A stretch of 30,614 nt of DNA from an uncultured Eggerthellaceae bacterium. Lineage in GTDB: Bacteria; Actinomycetota; Coriobacteriia; Coriobacteriales; Eggerthellaceae. Positions within the stretch are counted from its first letter, which is position 1. Every line of letters begins with the position of its first letter. Below the pieces are notes generated by a model that saw only the letters and a list, made by a program, of their open reading frames with translations, was not told where the DNA came from and did not search any database. Shown piece by piece: positions 15,806-23,261 of this stretch. The stretch spans positions 1 through 30,614 of the forward strand of contig CAKTVK010000013.1 of NCBI GenBank assembly GCA_934623455.1. Reading direction: 5' to 3'. Both the position numbers and the translations under genes were made by a program.

Positions 15806-15995
15806 CGTGTCGTGTGCTGCGACGTGTTGCGGTACGCGGTGACATTGATGCCGTTAGTTGTCGCGAGCGTTTGAGCGCTGGTCCTTCTCGCAAGGCGGTT
15901 TGCGTTTTGGCGTTGCGGTTGTGCAGCGTTTTTACGATAGGGAACAAACCGATTGCTTCGCCAATCGGATAAAACGAAGAGATAAAAGGAGAGTT
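15806..15995 (+). other. lepB / glyQ intergenic region with 7-bp inverted repeat
   Basis: CCGATTG (15949-15955) and CAATCGG (15962-15968) form a perfect 7-bp stem around a 6-nt loop, ending 27 nt before the glyQ ATG. A weak hairpin CGCAA/TTGCG followed by TTTT lies at 15889-15908. No T-box consensus or glycine riboswitch is visible, and no promoter stands out. The ribosome binding site is AAGGAGA (15986-15992). Confidence 0.55.
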
Positions 15996-16937
15996 ATGGC
16001 AATCGAAGAAGCGAACGGGCAAGATTCGCAGAAAAATCTTCCCCCGACATTCCAAGACGTCATTATGAACTTGCAGCGTTTCTGGGCCAAGCAGGGTTGC
16101 GTGGTGCTGCAGCCTTACGATAACGAGGTGGGCGCCGGCACGTTCCATACGGCAACAACGCTTCGCGCGCTGGGTCCCGATGTGTGGCGCACTGCTTACG
16201 TGCAGCCGTGCCGCCGTCCGACCGACGGTCGTTATGGCGAAAACCCGAATCGCATGCAGCATTATTACCAATTTCAGGTGCTGATCAAGCCTTCTCCCGA
16301 GCGCTCTCAGGAACTTTACCTGGAAAGCTTGGAAGCCATTGGCATCAATGTTGCGGAGCATGACGTTCGCTTCGTGGAAGACGACTGGGAAAGCCCCACG
16401 TTGGGCGCCTGGGGTCTTGGCTGGGAAGTGTGGATCGACGGCATGGAGTGCACGCAGTTCACGTACTTCCAGCAGGTGGGCGGCTTCGAGTGCAGCCCTG
16501 TTCCCGTGGAGATTACGTACGGCCTTGAGCGCTTGACGATGTACATTCAGGGCGTGGATTCCGTGTACGATATTATTTGGAGCCGTTCGGATGATGGCAC
16601 CGTATTCACATACGGCGATGTTTTCCTGGAGAACGAGAAAGAGTTCTCTGCCTATAACTTCGAAGTTGCCGACACCGATCTGCTTTTCGGTGAATTCGAC
16701 CGTTACGAGGCGGAATGCAACCGCGTTTTGGCGCAGGGTTTGCCGCTGCCGGCCTATGACTACGTGTTGAAGTGCTCCCATGCCTTCAACTTGCTTGACG
16801 CGCGCGGCGTTATTTCCGCTACGGAACGCATGGGCTATATTCTGCGTGTGCGCACCATTGCGAAGGCGTGCTGTGCCAGCTACCTGGAGCACGTGGTGGG
16901 CCAGGCTCCCGTTGACGCAGATGAAAAGGAGGCGTAA
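15996..16937 (+). CDS. glyQ: Glycyl-tRNA synthetase alpha subunit
   Basis: GlyQ is the catalytic subunit of the bacterial alpha2beta2 glycyl-tRNA synthetase (class II). The 313-residue protein begins MAIEEANGQDSQ, followed by the conserved FQDVIMNLQRFWAKQGCVVLQPYD and motif-2 region AYVQPCRRPTDGRYGENPNR. A long conserved block follows (WGLGWEVWIDGMECTQFTYF, VPVEITYGLERL). The frame is open back to 15858, but ATG 15996 has AAGGAGA just upstream and matches the family start. glyS follows after 5 nt. Confidence 0.97.
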   Translation: MAIEEANGQDSQKNLPPTFQDVIMNLQRFWAKQGCVVLQPYDNEVGAGTFHTATTLRALGPDVWRTAYVQPCRRPTDGRYGENPNRMQHYYQFQVLIKPSPERSQELYLESLEAIGINVAEHDVRFVEDDWESPTLGAWGLGWEVWIDGMECTQFTYFQQVGGFECSPVPVEITYGLERLTMYIQGVDSVYDIIWSRSDDGTVFTYGDVFLENEKEFSAYNFEVADTDLLFGEFDRYEAECNRVLAQGLPLPAYDYVLKCSHAFNLLDARGVISATERMGYILRVRTIAKACCASYLEHVVGQAPVDADEKEA

Positions 16938-16942
16938 GAACC

Positions 16943-19030
16943 ATGGCGAACAAAACGCTTGCTTTTGAGATTGGCACCGAAGAGCTGCCGGCGTTTGACC
17001 TGCATAACGCAACTATTCAGCTTGAAAAACTTGCTCACGAGGCATTTGACGCTGCGGGCATTTCCTATGAGTCTATCGCGGTGCATTCCACGCCGCGCCG
17101 CTTGATTCTTATTGCAACGCAGGTCCCCGAGCAAACCGAGGCCTTTGAGGAAGTATTCAAGGGCCCGTCCGCGAAAATCGCGTTCGACGCCGAAGGCAAT
17201 CCCACGAAAGCCGCTTTGGGCTTTGCGCGCGGCAAGGGCGTTGATGCGGCTGATCTTGAACGTCGCGTAGAAAACGGCGTTGAGTACGTGTACGCTACGA
17301 AGAGCACGCCCGCGAAGCGTATTGCCGACTTGCTGCCTGATTTGCTGTTGGGCCTGATTACGGGCCTGTCGTGGCCGCGTCCCCAGCGTTGGGGTACGCT
17401 GAGTGACCAGTTCCGCCGCCCGGTGCGTTGGCTTTTGGCCCTGTTGGGCTCCGAAGTGGTGGATGTTCACTTTGCCGGCCTGACGGCGGGCAACACAACG
17501 CGCGGGCATCGTTTCTTGGCGCCTGGTCCTTTCGAAGTTGCCACGGCCAATGATCTTCTTCCTGTTTTGGAAAAAGCGTACGTGGTTACGTCCGAGGCGC
17601 AGCGCGAAGCAATCATTCGTCAGCAGATCAAAGACATTGAAACAAAAACCGGTCTTGTTGCCGAGCTTCCCGCTAAGGTTATGGCTGAAGTGGTGAACTT
17701 GGTTGAGTATCCAACGGCCATGGTGGGAATATTCGACGAGCTGTTCTTGGCGGTTCCGAAAGAGATTATCGTAGACGCCATGCTGGTACATCAGCGTTAC
17801 TTCCCGCTGTTCACGGCGGACGGCGCGCTGACGAACAAGTTCATTGTGACTTCAAACGGCAATCCGAAGTACGAAGCAAACATCATCGATGGTAATCAGC
17901 GCGTTGTTGCGGCGCGTCTGTACGATGCGAAGTTCTTCTACGACGAGGATCTGAAGAAGCCGCTCGAAGCGTATGTTGACGACCTTGAGAACGTTGTTTT
18001 CCAAGAATCACTGGGAACAACGCGTGCGAAAGTGTCTCGTATCGAAGCGCTTGCTGGTGTTTTGGCCGCGGCAACGGGCTTGTCCGATTCCGATATCGCG
18101 GAAGCAAAGCGTGCCGCGTTCTTGGCAAAAGCCGACTTGGTCACTGGCGCCGTTGTGGAATTCACCAGCGTGCAAGGCATCATGGGTTCCTACTACGCGA
18201 AAGCTGCAGGGGAGACCGACCAGGTTGCCCAGGCAATCGCCGATCAATATCGCCCGCGTTTTGCTGGTGATGAGCTGCCTGAATCCGTAGTGGGCATGTG
18301 CGTTGCTGCTGGTGACAAGCTTGATACGATTTGCGGCTTGTTTGCGGTTGGCCAGGGTCCCACAGGCTCTTCTGACCCCTTCGCGCTGCGCCGCCAATCT
18401 ATTGGCATCATTGCCATGCTGCAGGCGGGTTTGAATGTCTCGCTGGCCAATGCTATTGATTTTGCTTTGGATTCTTATCAGAAGCAGGGTATTGCGTTTG
18501 ATAAGGCTGAAGTGCGTGCTCAGATTATCGAGTTCTTTGTGACGCGTACGAAAGTAAGCTTGAAGGATGGCGGTGCAAGCCCCGATGCTATCGATGCTGT
18601 TTTGGCGACGGGTGTGTGCGAGCCGGCTGTTCTGATTGCCCGCGTCCGCGCGCTTGAGACCGCTCGCAAGGAAGCCGCCGATACATTCGACGATCTTGCT
18701 ATTGCATTCGCGCGTGCGAACAATCTGCGCGATGCCGAGCTTGGCAGCGCGGTTGATGATAGTTTGCTGGGAGACACCGAGCGCACCTTGAACGCTGCTA
18801 TTTCTGAAGCGGAGCAAAGCGTGAATGAAGCATTGGCTCGCGATGATTACGCTCAGGCGCTGCAACAGCTCGCAGCATTGCGCAAACCCATTGATGCGTT
18901 CTTCGAAGACATCATGGTTATGGACGAAAACCTTGATTTGCGCGCGAACCGCCTGAAGTTGCTGAATCGTTTCGTCTCTGTCTTCTCGAGCGTTGCAGAT
19001 TTCGGTCTTATGGCTAAAGCTTCTAAATAA
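16943..19030 (+). CDS. glyS: Glycyl-tRNA synthetase beta subunit
   Basis: GlyS is the tRNA-binding subunit partnering GlyQ. The 695-residue length is standard. Recognisable segments include FEIGTEELPA near the N-terminus, the RPVRWLLALLGSEVV block, GHRFLAPGPF, LVHQRYFPLF, and FFYDEDLKKPLE. The central segment includes SVQGIMGSYYAKAAGE and DPFALRRQSIGI. The C-terminal anticodon-binding-like helical domain ends with PIDAFFEDIMVMDENLDLRANRL. The AAGGAGGCG before the ATG lies in the end of glyQ, so translation is probably coupled. Confidence 0.98.
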   Translation: MANKTLAFEIGTEELPAFDLHNATIQLEKLAHEAFDAAGISYESIAVHSTPRRLILIATQVPEQTEAFEEVFKGPSAKIAFDAEGNPTKAALGFARGKGVDAADLERRVENGVEYVYATKSTPAKRIADLLPDLLLGLITGLSWPRPQRWGTLSDQFRRPVRWLLALLGSEVVDVHFAGLTAGNTTRGHRFLAPGPFEVATANDLLPVLEKAYVVTSEAQREAIIRQQIKDIETKTGLVAELPAKVMAEVVNLVEYPTAMVGIFDELFLAVPKEIIVDAMLVHQRYFPLFTADGALTNKFIVTSNGNPKYEANIIDGNQRVVAARLYDAKFFYDEDLKKPLEAYVDDLENVVFQESLGTTRAKVSRIEALAGVLAAATGLSDSDIAEAKRAAFLAKADLVTGAVVEFTSVQGIMGSYYAKAAGETDQVAQAIADQYRPRFAGDELPESVVGMCVAAGDKLDTICGLFAVGQGPTGSSDPFALRRQSIGIIAMLQAGLNVSLANAIDFALDSYQKQGIAFDKAEVRAQIIEFFVTRTKVSLKDGGASPDAIDAVLATGVCEPAVLIARVRALETARKEAADTFDDLAIAFARANNLRDAELGSAVDDSLLGDTERTLNAAISEAEQSVNEALARDDYAQALQQLAALRKPIDAFFEDIMVMDENLDLRANRLKLLNRFVSVFSSVADFGLMAKASK

Positions 19031-19052
19031 TTAGAGCTGAACTGGGAAAACA

Positions 19053-19088
19053 ATGGCCGTCATGCATTTGTGTGACAGTCATTTTTCT
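19053..19088 (+). terminator. Probable terminator after glyS
   Basis: ATGGCCGTCA (19053-19062) and TGACAGTCAT (19073-19082) pair at 9 of 10 positions (one G-U, one C-A mismatch) around a 10-nt loop, followed by TTTT and CTT. It lies 22 nt after the glyS stop. Confidence 0.65.
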
Positions 19089-19094
19089 TGCAAA

Positions 19095-19124
19095 TTGACA
19101 AAATACCCTATTTTGCGTGATAGA
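19095..19124 (+). promoter_or_regulatory. Candidate tatA promoter
   Basis: A perfect -35, TTGACA (19095-19100), is followed 18 bp later by GATAGA (19119-19124), a weak -10. It lies about 75 nt upstream of the tatA ATG and just past the glyS terminator, so it is well placed to start a new unit. Confidence 0.45.
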
Positions 19125-19197
19125 CGTACCGGGCTTTTTGCCCCATAGTGAGCACCATCACGTTACGAAAACGCATACCTCGATGAAAGGAACGAAC

Positions 19198-19467
19198 ATG
19201 CTGGGTTTGCCTAAAGGTTTTGAATGGATCATTATTCTTGTTGTTGCTTTGCTTATCTTCGGACCTAAGAATCTTCCCAAACTTGGCGCAGCTTTCGGTA
19301 AGACCGTAAAGAACTTGCGCGAGGGTCTGGGCGACGGTAGCAAGGAAAAGGAAGCTGCCGAAACTGAGGAAGCTGAAGTTGTTGAAGATGCTCCCAAGAA
19401 GCGCGTTGTCAAGAAGGTCGTCGAGGTCGAAGAAGAGGAAGGCGACGCGGGCACTGCGCAAAAATAG
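19198..19467 (+). CDS. tatA: Twin-arginine translocase subunit TatA
   Basis: TatA assembles the pore for export of folded twin-arginine signal proteins. The 89-residue protein starts MLGLPKGFEW, followed by one membrane helix (about 10-21, IIILVVALLIFG), the hinge FGPKNLPKLGAAFG and an amphipathic helix (KTVKNLREGL). A highly charged Glu/Lys tail with KKRVVKKVVEVEEEEGD follows. ATG 19198 is preferred to ATG 19183 or more upstream starts because GAAAGGAA lies just before it. It is a lone tatA: no tatB or tatC is in the window, so its partners must lie elsewhere. Confidence 0.93.
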   Translation: MLGLPKGFEWIIILVVALLIFGPKNLPKLGAAFGKTVKNLREGLGDGSKEKEAAETEEAEVVEDAPKKRVVKKVVEVEEEEGDAGTAQK

Positions 19468-19535
19468 CGCAACGAGACAAGGGAGTCCGATGAAGTGATC
19501 GCGTCTCCCTGTTGCATCCCATTAGTTCTTGAAGC

Positions 19536-19571
19536 AGGCTCTCTGGCTCGAAATGCCAGGGAGCCTATTTT
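19536..19571 (+). terminator. Rho-independent terminator after tatA
   Basis: AGGCTCTCTGGC (19536-19547) and GCCAGGGAGCCT (19555-19566) form a 12-bp stem (one G-U) with a 7-nt loop, followed by ATTTTC. It lies 69 nt after the tatA stop. Confidence 0.85.
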
Positions 19572-19654
19572 CTGGCAGGAGTTTCTTTGGTCTGGAATTG
19601 ATCTAGTACGCCGCCAATCGTGCTGGGGAAGCTCTGAAGAATCGGTTGCGGTTG

Positions 19655-19683
19655 CAACAAGGCATAAAGGGGATTCCTTGTTG
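19655..19683. promoter_or_regulatory. Perfect inverted repeat upstream of the LuxR-type gene
   Basis: CAACAAGG (19655-19662) and CCTTGTTG (19676-19683) are separated by 13 nt, with half-site centres 21 bp apart (two helical turns), as expected for a dimeric helix-turn-helix protein. The left half is preceded by a direct repeat GGTTGC-GGTTGC (19644-19655). An operator role, possibly autoregulation, is inferred. Confidence 0.45.
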
Positions 19684-19788
19684 TCTGAACGTTTGCGCGC
19701 TAAAACTGCTAACATAATACGGTTACAATAATGCAGCTAGAATCGATCGCAAAAATTCGGGGCGCGCAATCTTGAAAGAAGGAAAGGC

Positions 19789-21270
19789 ATGGCGGCAAAA
19801 CTCAAGCAGCTCTTCGCGGAAGTTTTTGGGTTCGCCTGCTTTCAGGGGTTTCTTTTCGCGCTGTTTGGCATGGGTACCGAAGAAGTGACGTTTTCCAACG
19901 CTGTGGTACTCAACCGTGGCATCCTTCTTATCACACTGCTGTTTGCTGCGGTGATGCTTGGCATTTTGCGCGCGTTGCCAAAAGATGCGCTGCAACGCCT
20001 GATGAGCCCTGTGCTCATGTACATCTACGCGTTGCTGCTTATTGGCGCATCGTTTGTCCTGCTTCTTGCCAACGACATGCCGAATCATAATGCTCCCTTT
20101 GCCTTGGAAGCTGCTTGCGGTGCCATCCAGGGTGTTGCGATTGCGCCGCTTTTATGCGCTTGGGGGCGGCTTTTAGGCTCGTATTCTCTTGATGATGCCG
20201 CCATTGTGGCCATTGCGGGGTCAACGGCGGGTGCTGTGGTGAGCGCGCTTTGCTGTTTTGCTCCTGCCCTTTTGGGATCGTTTGTCATTTACTTGTTGCC
20301 ACTGGGTGCCGCCTCAACGCTTGAGCTGCGTTTGCGGCAGGTGACTGTGCCGTTTGGTGAAGAACAACCAGAGAGTGCTCCCTCGGCAAAAGCAATCGAT
20401 CTTTCCGTGCGTATTATGAGCGGTGCGTTCGTGTTTGGCGTAGGGTCGGGTTTTGCTCACTCTTTCATGGGAAACGATGGTCAATCGTACGTCTCGTTCC
20501 CGGTTTCTTTGCTTATTTTTGCCATGTTGGGTATTGCTGCGCTGCAGATTTTCTTTCGGCCGGTTTCGCTGCGGGGAAGTAAGGATGCCGATGAACAGGA
20601 TAATCCCGCGCAGTTCGTCGCGCGGCAAGGCGCTGTGGCGTACGTGTACCGTCTGGCCATTTTAATGATGGTCGCTGGCTTTTTGTTTGCACCGGCGCTT
20701 CGGGATTTGACGGTTAATGGGCAATCTATTGTTTTCGCGGGCTTCTTGGGTTTGCTTATGGTGCTGGTTATTGTGTTCTTGGTGAATGCGTTTACCACAT
20801 CGCGCGATGCCGCCATGGCGTTTTCTGCGGGGTTTGCCATTCTTTTAGGCGGGCAGACGCTCGGTTTGCTCTTGGGCGGTTTGTTCGATGCTTTTGTGGA
20901 TTTTGAGATATATCGGACCTGGGCATTTGCGGTGGCGGGCTTGCTCGTTATGGTGGCGTTTTTGTTCCTGTTCACCGAAAACGATTTGGGAGAGTTGGGA
21001 ACGGTTGCCCAGGCTATCGATAGTTTTGACGAGGCGTGCACGCGCTTAGTGCAAGAGCGCGGCCTTTCGAAACGTGAGGCAGAGATTTTGCCGCTTGCCT
21101 TGAAGGGGCGCACGTCCGAGCGCATTGCCGAGCAGTTTGTTATCTCGAAAAGCACGGTGGACACGCATTTGCGCCGTATCTATGCGAAATGCGATGTGCA
21201 CAGCAGACAGGAGCTTATCGACTTGGGTGAGCGCGTGGCAGAACAGATTGCATCGGGGCGTGTGGAATAG
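19789..21270 (+). CDS. Membrane-anchored LuxR-family transcriptional regulator
   Basis: The 493-residue protein joins a polytopic membrane domain to a C-terminal DNA-binding domain. Residues about 10-405 contain roughly a dozen hydrophobic segments (for example FACFQGFLFALFG, LLITLLFAAVMLGIL, TWAFAVAGLLVMVAFLFLF), separated by short polar loops. A LuxR-type helix-turn-helix occupies about 420-485, starting RGLSKREAEILPLALKG (from 424) and including SKSTVDTHLRRIYAKC. There is no receiver or autoinducer domain. This architecture is common in Eggerthellaceae, often in many paralogues beside transport or redox genes. The ligand is unknown. It stands alone here between tatA and the dGTPase gene, so its targets cannot be inferred from neighbours. 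Confidence 0.9.
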   Translation: MAAKLKQLFAEVFGFACFQGFLFALFGMGTEEVTFSNAVVLNRGILLITLLFAAVMLGILRALPKDALQRLMSPVLMYIYALLLIGASFVLLLANDMPNHNAPFALEAACGAIQGVAIAPLLCAWGRLLGSYSLDDAAIVAIAGSTAGAVVSALCCFAPALLGSFVIYLLPLGAASTLELRLRQVTVPFGEEQPESAPSAKAIDLSVRIMSGAFVFGVGSGFAHSFMGNDGQSYVSFPVSLLIFAMLGIAALQIFFRPVSLRGSKDADEQDNPAQFVARQGAVAYVYRLAILMMVAGFLFAPALRDLTVNGQSIVFAGFLGLLMVLVIVFLVNAFTTSRDAAMAFSAGFAILLGGQTLGLLLGGLFDAFVDFEIYRTWAFAVAGLLVMVAFLFLFTENDLGELGTVAQAIDSFDEACTRLVQERGLSKREAEILPLALKGRTSERIAEQFVISKSTVDTHLRRIYAKCDVHSRQELIDLGERVAEQIASGRVE

Positions 21271-21368
21271 CGACTTTGTTTGAGCGACTCCGATTGCGCG
21301 GACAGCGGGACGGGCGGGCGCGATGACGAGCCGAAACGCCAAAACGCAGGGAAAGAAAGGTGTTTTAC

Positions 21369-22595
21369 GTGACGAGGATTCCCTATTTAACGCTTGAACC
21401 CGAAATTGAACAAGCGATTCGTGCTGATAGGGCGCACGGACGCTTGCATCCGCATCGAACACCCGATGAAGCGGTGCAGCGCCGCGAAGCGAATCCGCAT
21501 GACGAAGCCACGCTTGCGCGTCCAGCGTTTACGCGCGACATAGAGAAAATCATCAATGTGCCAGCGTATAACCGTTATGCCGATAAGACGCAGGTTTTCT
21601 CGTTTGTTGAAGACGACGACATTTGCCGCCGCGGCCTTCATGTTCAGCTGGTGAATCGTGTTGCACAAGGAATCGGGCGCTTGCTGGGGCTGAACACCGA
21701 TCTTATCGAAGCGATTGCGCTGGGGCACGATGTAGGTCATACGCCGTTCGGTCATGCGGGCGAGCGCTATCTGAGCAAGATTTATCACGGCTATACGGGT
21801 CGTTATTTCAATCATAACGTGCATTCCGTGCGCGTCCTTGATAAGTTATATCGCCGCAATATCAGCTTGCAAACACTCAATGGCGCTCTCTGCCACAATG
21901 GCGAATTCGCGCAGCAAACGCTTTTTACGGGCTCCATGAACACGTTCGAGCAGCTTGACCAGCTGGTAGAAGCATGCAACTGCAACGAGGAAACCATTTC
22001 CACGCTGCGTCCCATGACGTTAGAGGGTTGCGTGGTGCGCGTGAGCGATATGATTGCCTACCTGGGAAAAGATCGTGCCGATGCGGTGCATATGGGCGTT
22101 TTGGACTCGTATGATTGCTTTGATTCTCGGGTTATTGGTAAGAAAAACGCTACTATTATCAATAACCTTACCGTGGACATTGTGAATAACAGCTACGGAA
22201 AAGATGCTATCTGCATGAGCGAAGACGCCTTCCAAGACATGAAAACCGCCAAGCGTCAAAATTATGAGCTCATCTACCTTAAAGAAGGCATGGTGGGCGA
22301 TACAAGCAACATTGTTGAGGAAATGTTTTGCGAAATGTACGATCAGCTGCTGGCTGATCTTTTGGCGGGGCGTGAATCTTCGCCGGTGTTTTGCCATCAC
22401 ATTGCAAAGCTTACGGCCCAATCAATGAGCTTCACGCAGACGGAATATGTAAAGGAAGACCCGCACCAGATAATCGTTGATTACATTGCCTCTATGACCG
22501 ATGGCTATTTCATGGATCTCTATCGATATCTGTTCCCCGAGAAAGAGAAAAGCCTGCTCAGAATGGGGTATTGTTCTGATTTGCCCCCGCGCTGA
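21369..22595 (+). CDS. dgt: HD-domain dGTPase-family deoxynucleotide triphosphohydrolase
   Basis: The family hydrolyses dNTPs to the deoxynucleoside and triphosphate, limiting dNTP pools. The 408-residue protein has FTRDIEKIINVPAYNRYADKTQVF, then a His in RRGLHVQLVNRV, the HD pair in GHDVGHTPFGHAGE (His120, Asp121) and a later Asp in VRVSDMIAYLGKDRAD, together the HD metal site. GTG 21369 is chosen because AGAAAGG ends 8 nt upstream. The in-frame GTG at 21360 overlaps that site. Linkage to dnaG is typical of Actinobacteria, here interrupted by rnhA on the other strand. Substrate preference (dGTP or broad) cannot be read from sequence alone. Confidence 0.85.
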   Translation: MTRIPYLTLEPEIEQAIRADRAHGRLHPHRTPDEAVQRREANPHDEATLARPAFTRDIEKIINVPAYNRYADKTQVFSFVEDDDICRRGLHVQLVNRVAQGIGRLLGLNTDLIEAIALGHDVGHTPFGHAGERYLSKIYHGYTGRYFNHNVHSVRVLDKLYRRNISLQTLNGALCHNGEFAQQTLFTGSMNTFEQLDQLVEACNCNEETISTLRPMTLEGCVVRVSDMIAYLGKDRADAVHMGVLDSYDCFDSRVIGKKNATIINNLTVDIVNNSYGKDAICMSEDAFQDMKTAKRQNYELIYLKEGMVGDTSNIVEEMFCEMYDQLLADLLAGRESSPVFCHHIAKLTAQSMSFTQTEYVKEDPHQIIVDYIASMTDGYFMDLYRYLFPEKEKSLLRMGYCSDLPPR

Positions 22596-22597
22596 TT

Positions 22598-22632
22598 GAT
22601 TGGCGTTAGTCGTTGGTTCCGGTGCGCCAATC
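22598..22632. other. Inverted repeat between convergent dgt and rnhA
   Basis: GATTGGCG (22598-22605) and CGCCAATC (22625-22632) form a perfect 8-bp stem with a 19-nt loop, in the 55-nt gap where the two genes converge. Its position suits a bidirectional terminator, but neither strand shows a T-tract after the stem. Confidence 0.5.
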
Positions 22633-22650
22633 GTTGATAGGCACGAAATC

Positions 22651-23127
22651 CTAAGCGGAGAATCCTTCATCAACAAGCAAGTTGTCGCCATCAGCCGCTT
22701 GCGTGGCAAGCTCATCACAGCGTTCGTTTTCGGGGTGTCCCGCGTGGCCCTTCACCCAAACGAACTGCACGTCATGCGGCTCTTTTGCCGCCAGCAAGCG
22801 CTTCCATAAATCAACGTTTTTCACGGGCTGCTTGTTCGCGTTTTTCCATCCGCGCTTCAACCATCCGGCAATCCAGTTCTGATTGAACGCGTTGACCAGG
22901 TATTGCGAGTCGGAAATGAGCGTCACTTGGCATGGGCGTTTCAGCGCTTCCAGGGCGCAGATGGGCCCCAGCAGTTCCATGCGGTTATTCGTGGTGGTTT
23001 GATACCCCGCCGAAAGCTCTTTGACGTGCAGGTTTCCCGCCGAATCGGTGTAATGGAGAACTGCTCCGTAGCCGCCGGGGCCGGGATTTCCGCGCGATGA
23101 TCCGTCGGTATATATGGTTACTTTCAC
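22651..23127 (-). CDS. rnhA: Ribonuclease HI
   Basis: RNase HI cuts the RNA strand of RNA-DNA hybrids, clearing R-loops and Okazaki primers. The 158-residue protein has all the expected active-site residues: Asp8 (YTDGSSRGNPGPGGYGA), Glu51 (TTTNNRMELLG), Asp73 (LISDSQYLVNAF) and Asp138 (NERCDELA), with His128 in KGHAGHPEN. The handle region WIAGWLKRGWKNANKQPVKN is also present. The start is GTG (complement of 23125-23127) with AAAGGG upstream on the minus strand. It is the only minus-strand gene in the window and is divergent from dnaG, whose product makes the primers RNase HI helps remove. Confidence 0.96.
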   Translation of the reverse strand: MKVTIYTDGSSRGNPGPGGYGAVLHYTDSAGNLHVKELSAGYQTTTNNRMELLGPICALEALKRPCQVTLISDSQYLVNAFNQNWIAGWLKRGWKNANKQPVKNVDLWKRLLAAKEPHDVQFVWVKGHAGHPENERCDELATQAADGDNLLVDEGFSA

Positions 23128-23261
23128 GTTTGTGCCCTTTCGTCTTGAAGGGTTCTATGATAGCGAAAAATGTGCGCGTCTTGCCGTATAATGACAAACT
23201 GGTTGGTTCAAAGCGAACCGATTATTCTATTTCGGACAACGACAGGGGTGAAAACGCGATT
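23128..23261. promoter_or_regulatory. Divergent rnhA / dnaG promoter region
   Basis: On the plus strand a perfect TATAAT (23187-23192) lies 70 nt before the dnaG ATG, with a poor -35. A short hairpin GGTTC-AAAGC-GAACC (23205-23219) follows in the presumed dnaG leader. On the minus strand a TATCAT-like -10 (complement of about 23156-23161) could serve rnhA. The dnaG ribosome binding site is AGGGGTGA (23243-23250). Confidence 0.45.

Larger units (their letters stand above)
19468..19788 (+). other. 321-nt intergenic region rich in inverted repeats
   Basis: No gene is convincing here. From left to right it holds a 47-nt fold (GCAAC 19469-19473 with GTTGC 19511-19515, and ACAAGGGAG 19477-19485 with CTCCCTGT 19505-19512 as alternative inner pairing), the tatA terminator (19536-19571) and an inverted repeat CAACAAGG/CCTTGTTG (19655-19683). 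It then holds A+T-rich DNA with -10-like CATAAT (19713-19718) and TACAAT (19724-19729) before the regulator gene. The ribosome binding site is AAGAAGGAAAGG just before 19789. Confidence 0.7.

Noticed and set aside
15848..15874. Short ORF upstream of glyQ ending in L-V-V-A-S-V, sharing TAGTTGTCGCG with the 28.2 kb leader
   Set aside because: There is no ribosome binding site, it is only eight codons long, there is no Gly bias and no competing structures. An 11-base match is expected by chance in 30 kb.
15806..15995. T-box riboswitch for glyQS
   Set aside because: No T-box consensus or terminator/antiterminator pair is present in the leader.
19128..19145. GGGC-TTTTT-GCCC hairpin as a terminator in the tatA leader
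   Set aside because: The stem is only 4 bp and no T-tract follows; the T-run is the loop.
19495..19731. A 78-codon plus-strand frame between tatA and the LuxR-type gene
   Set aside because: It starts at GTG without a ribosome binding site, runs through the tatA terminator and the inverted repeat, and its product has no recognisable features.
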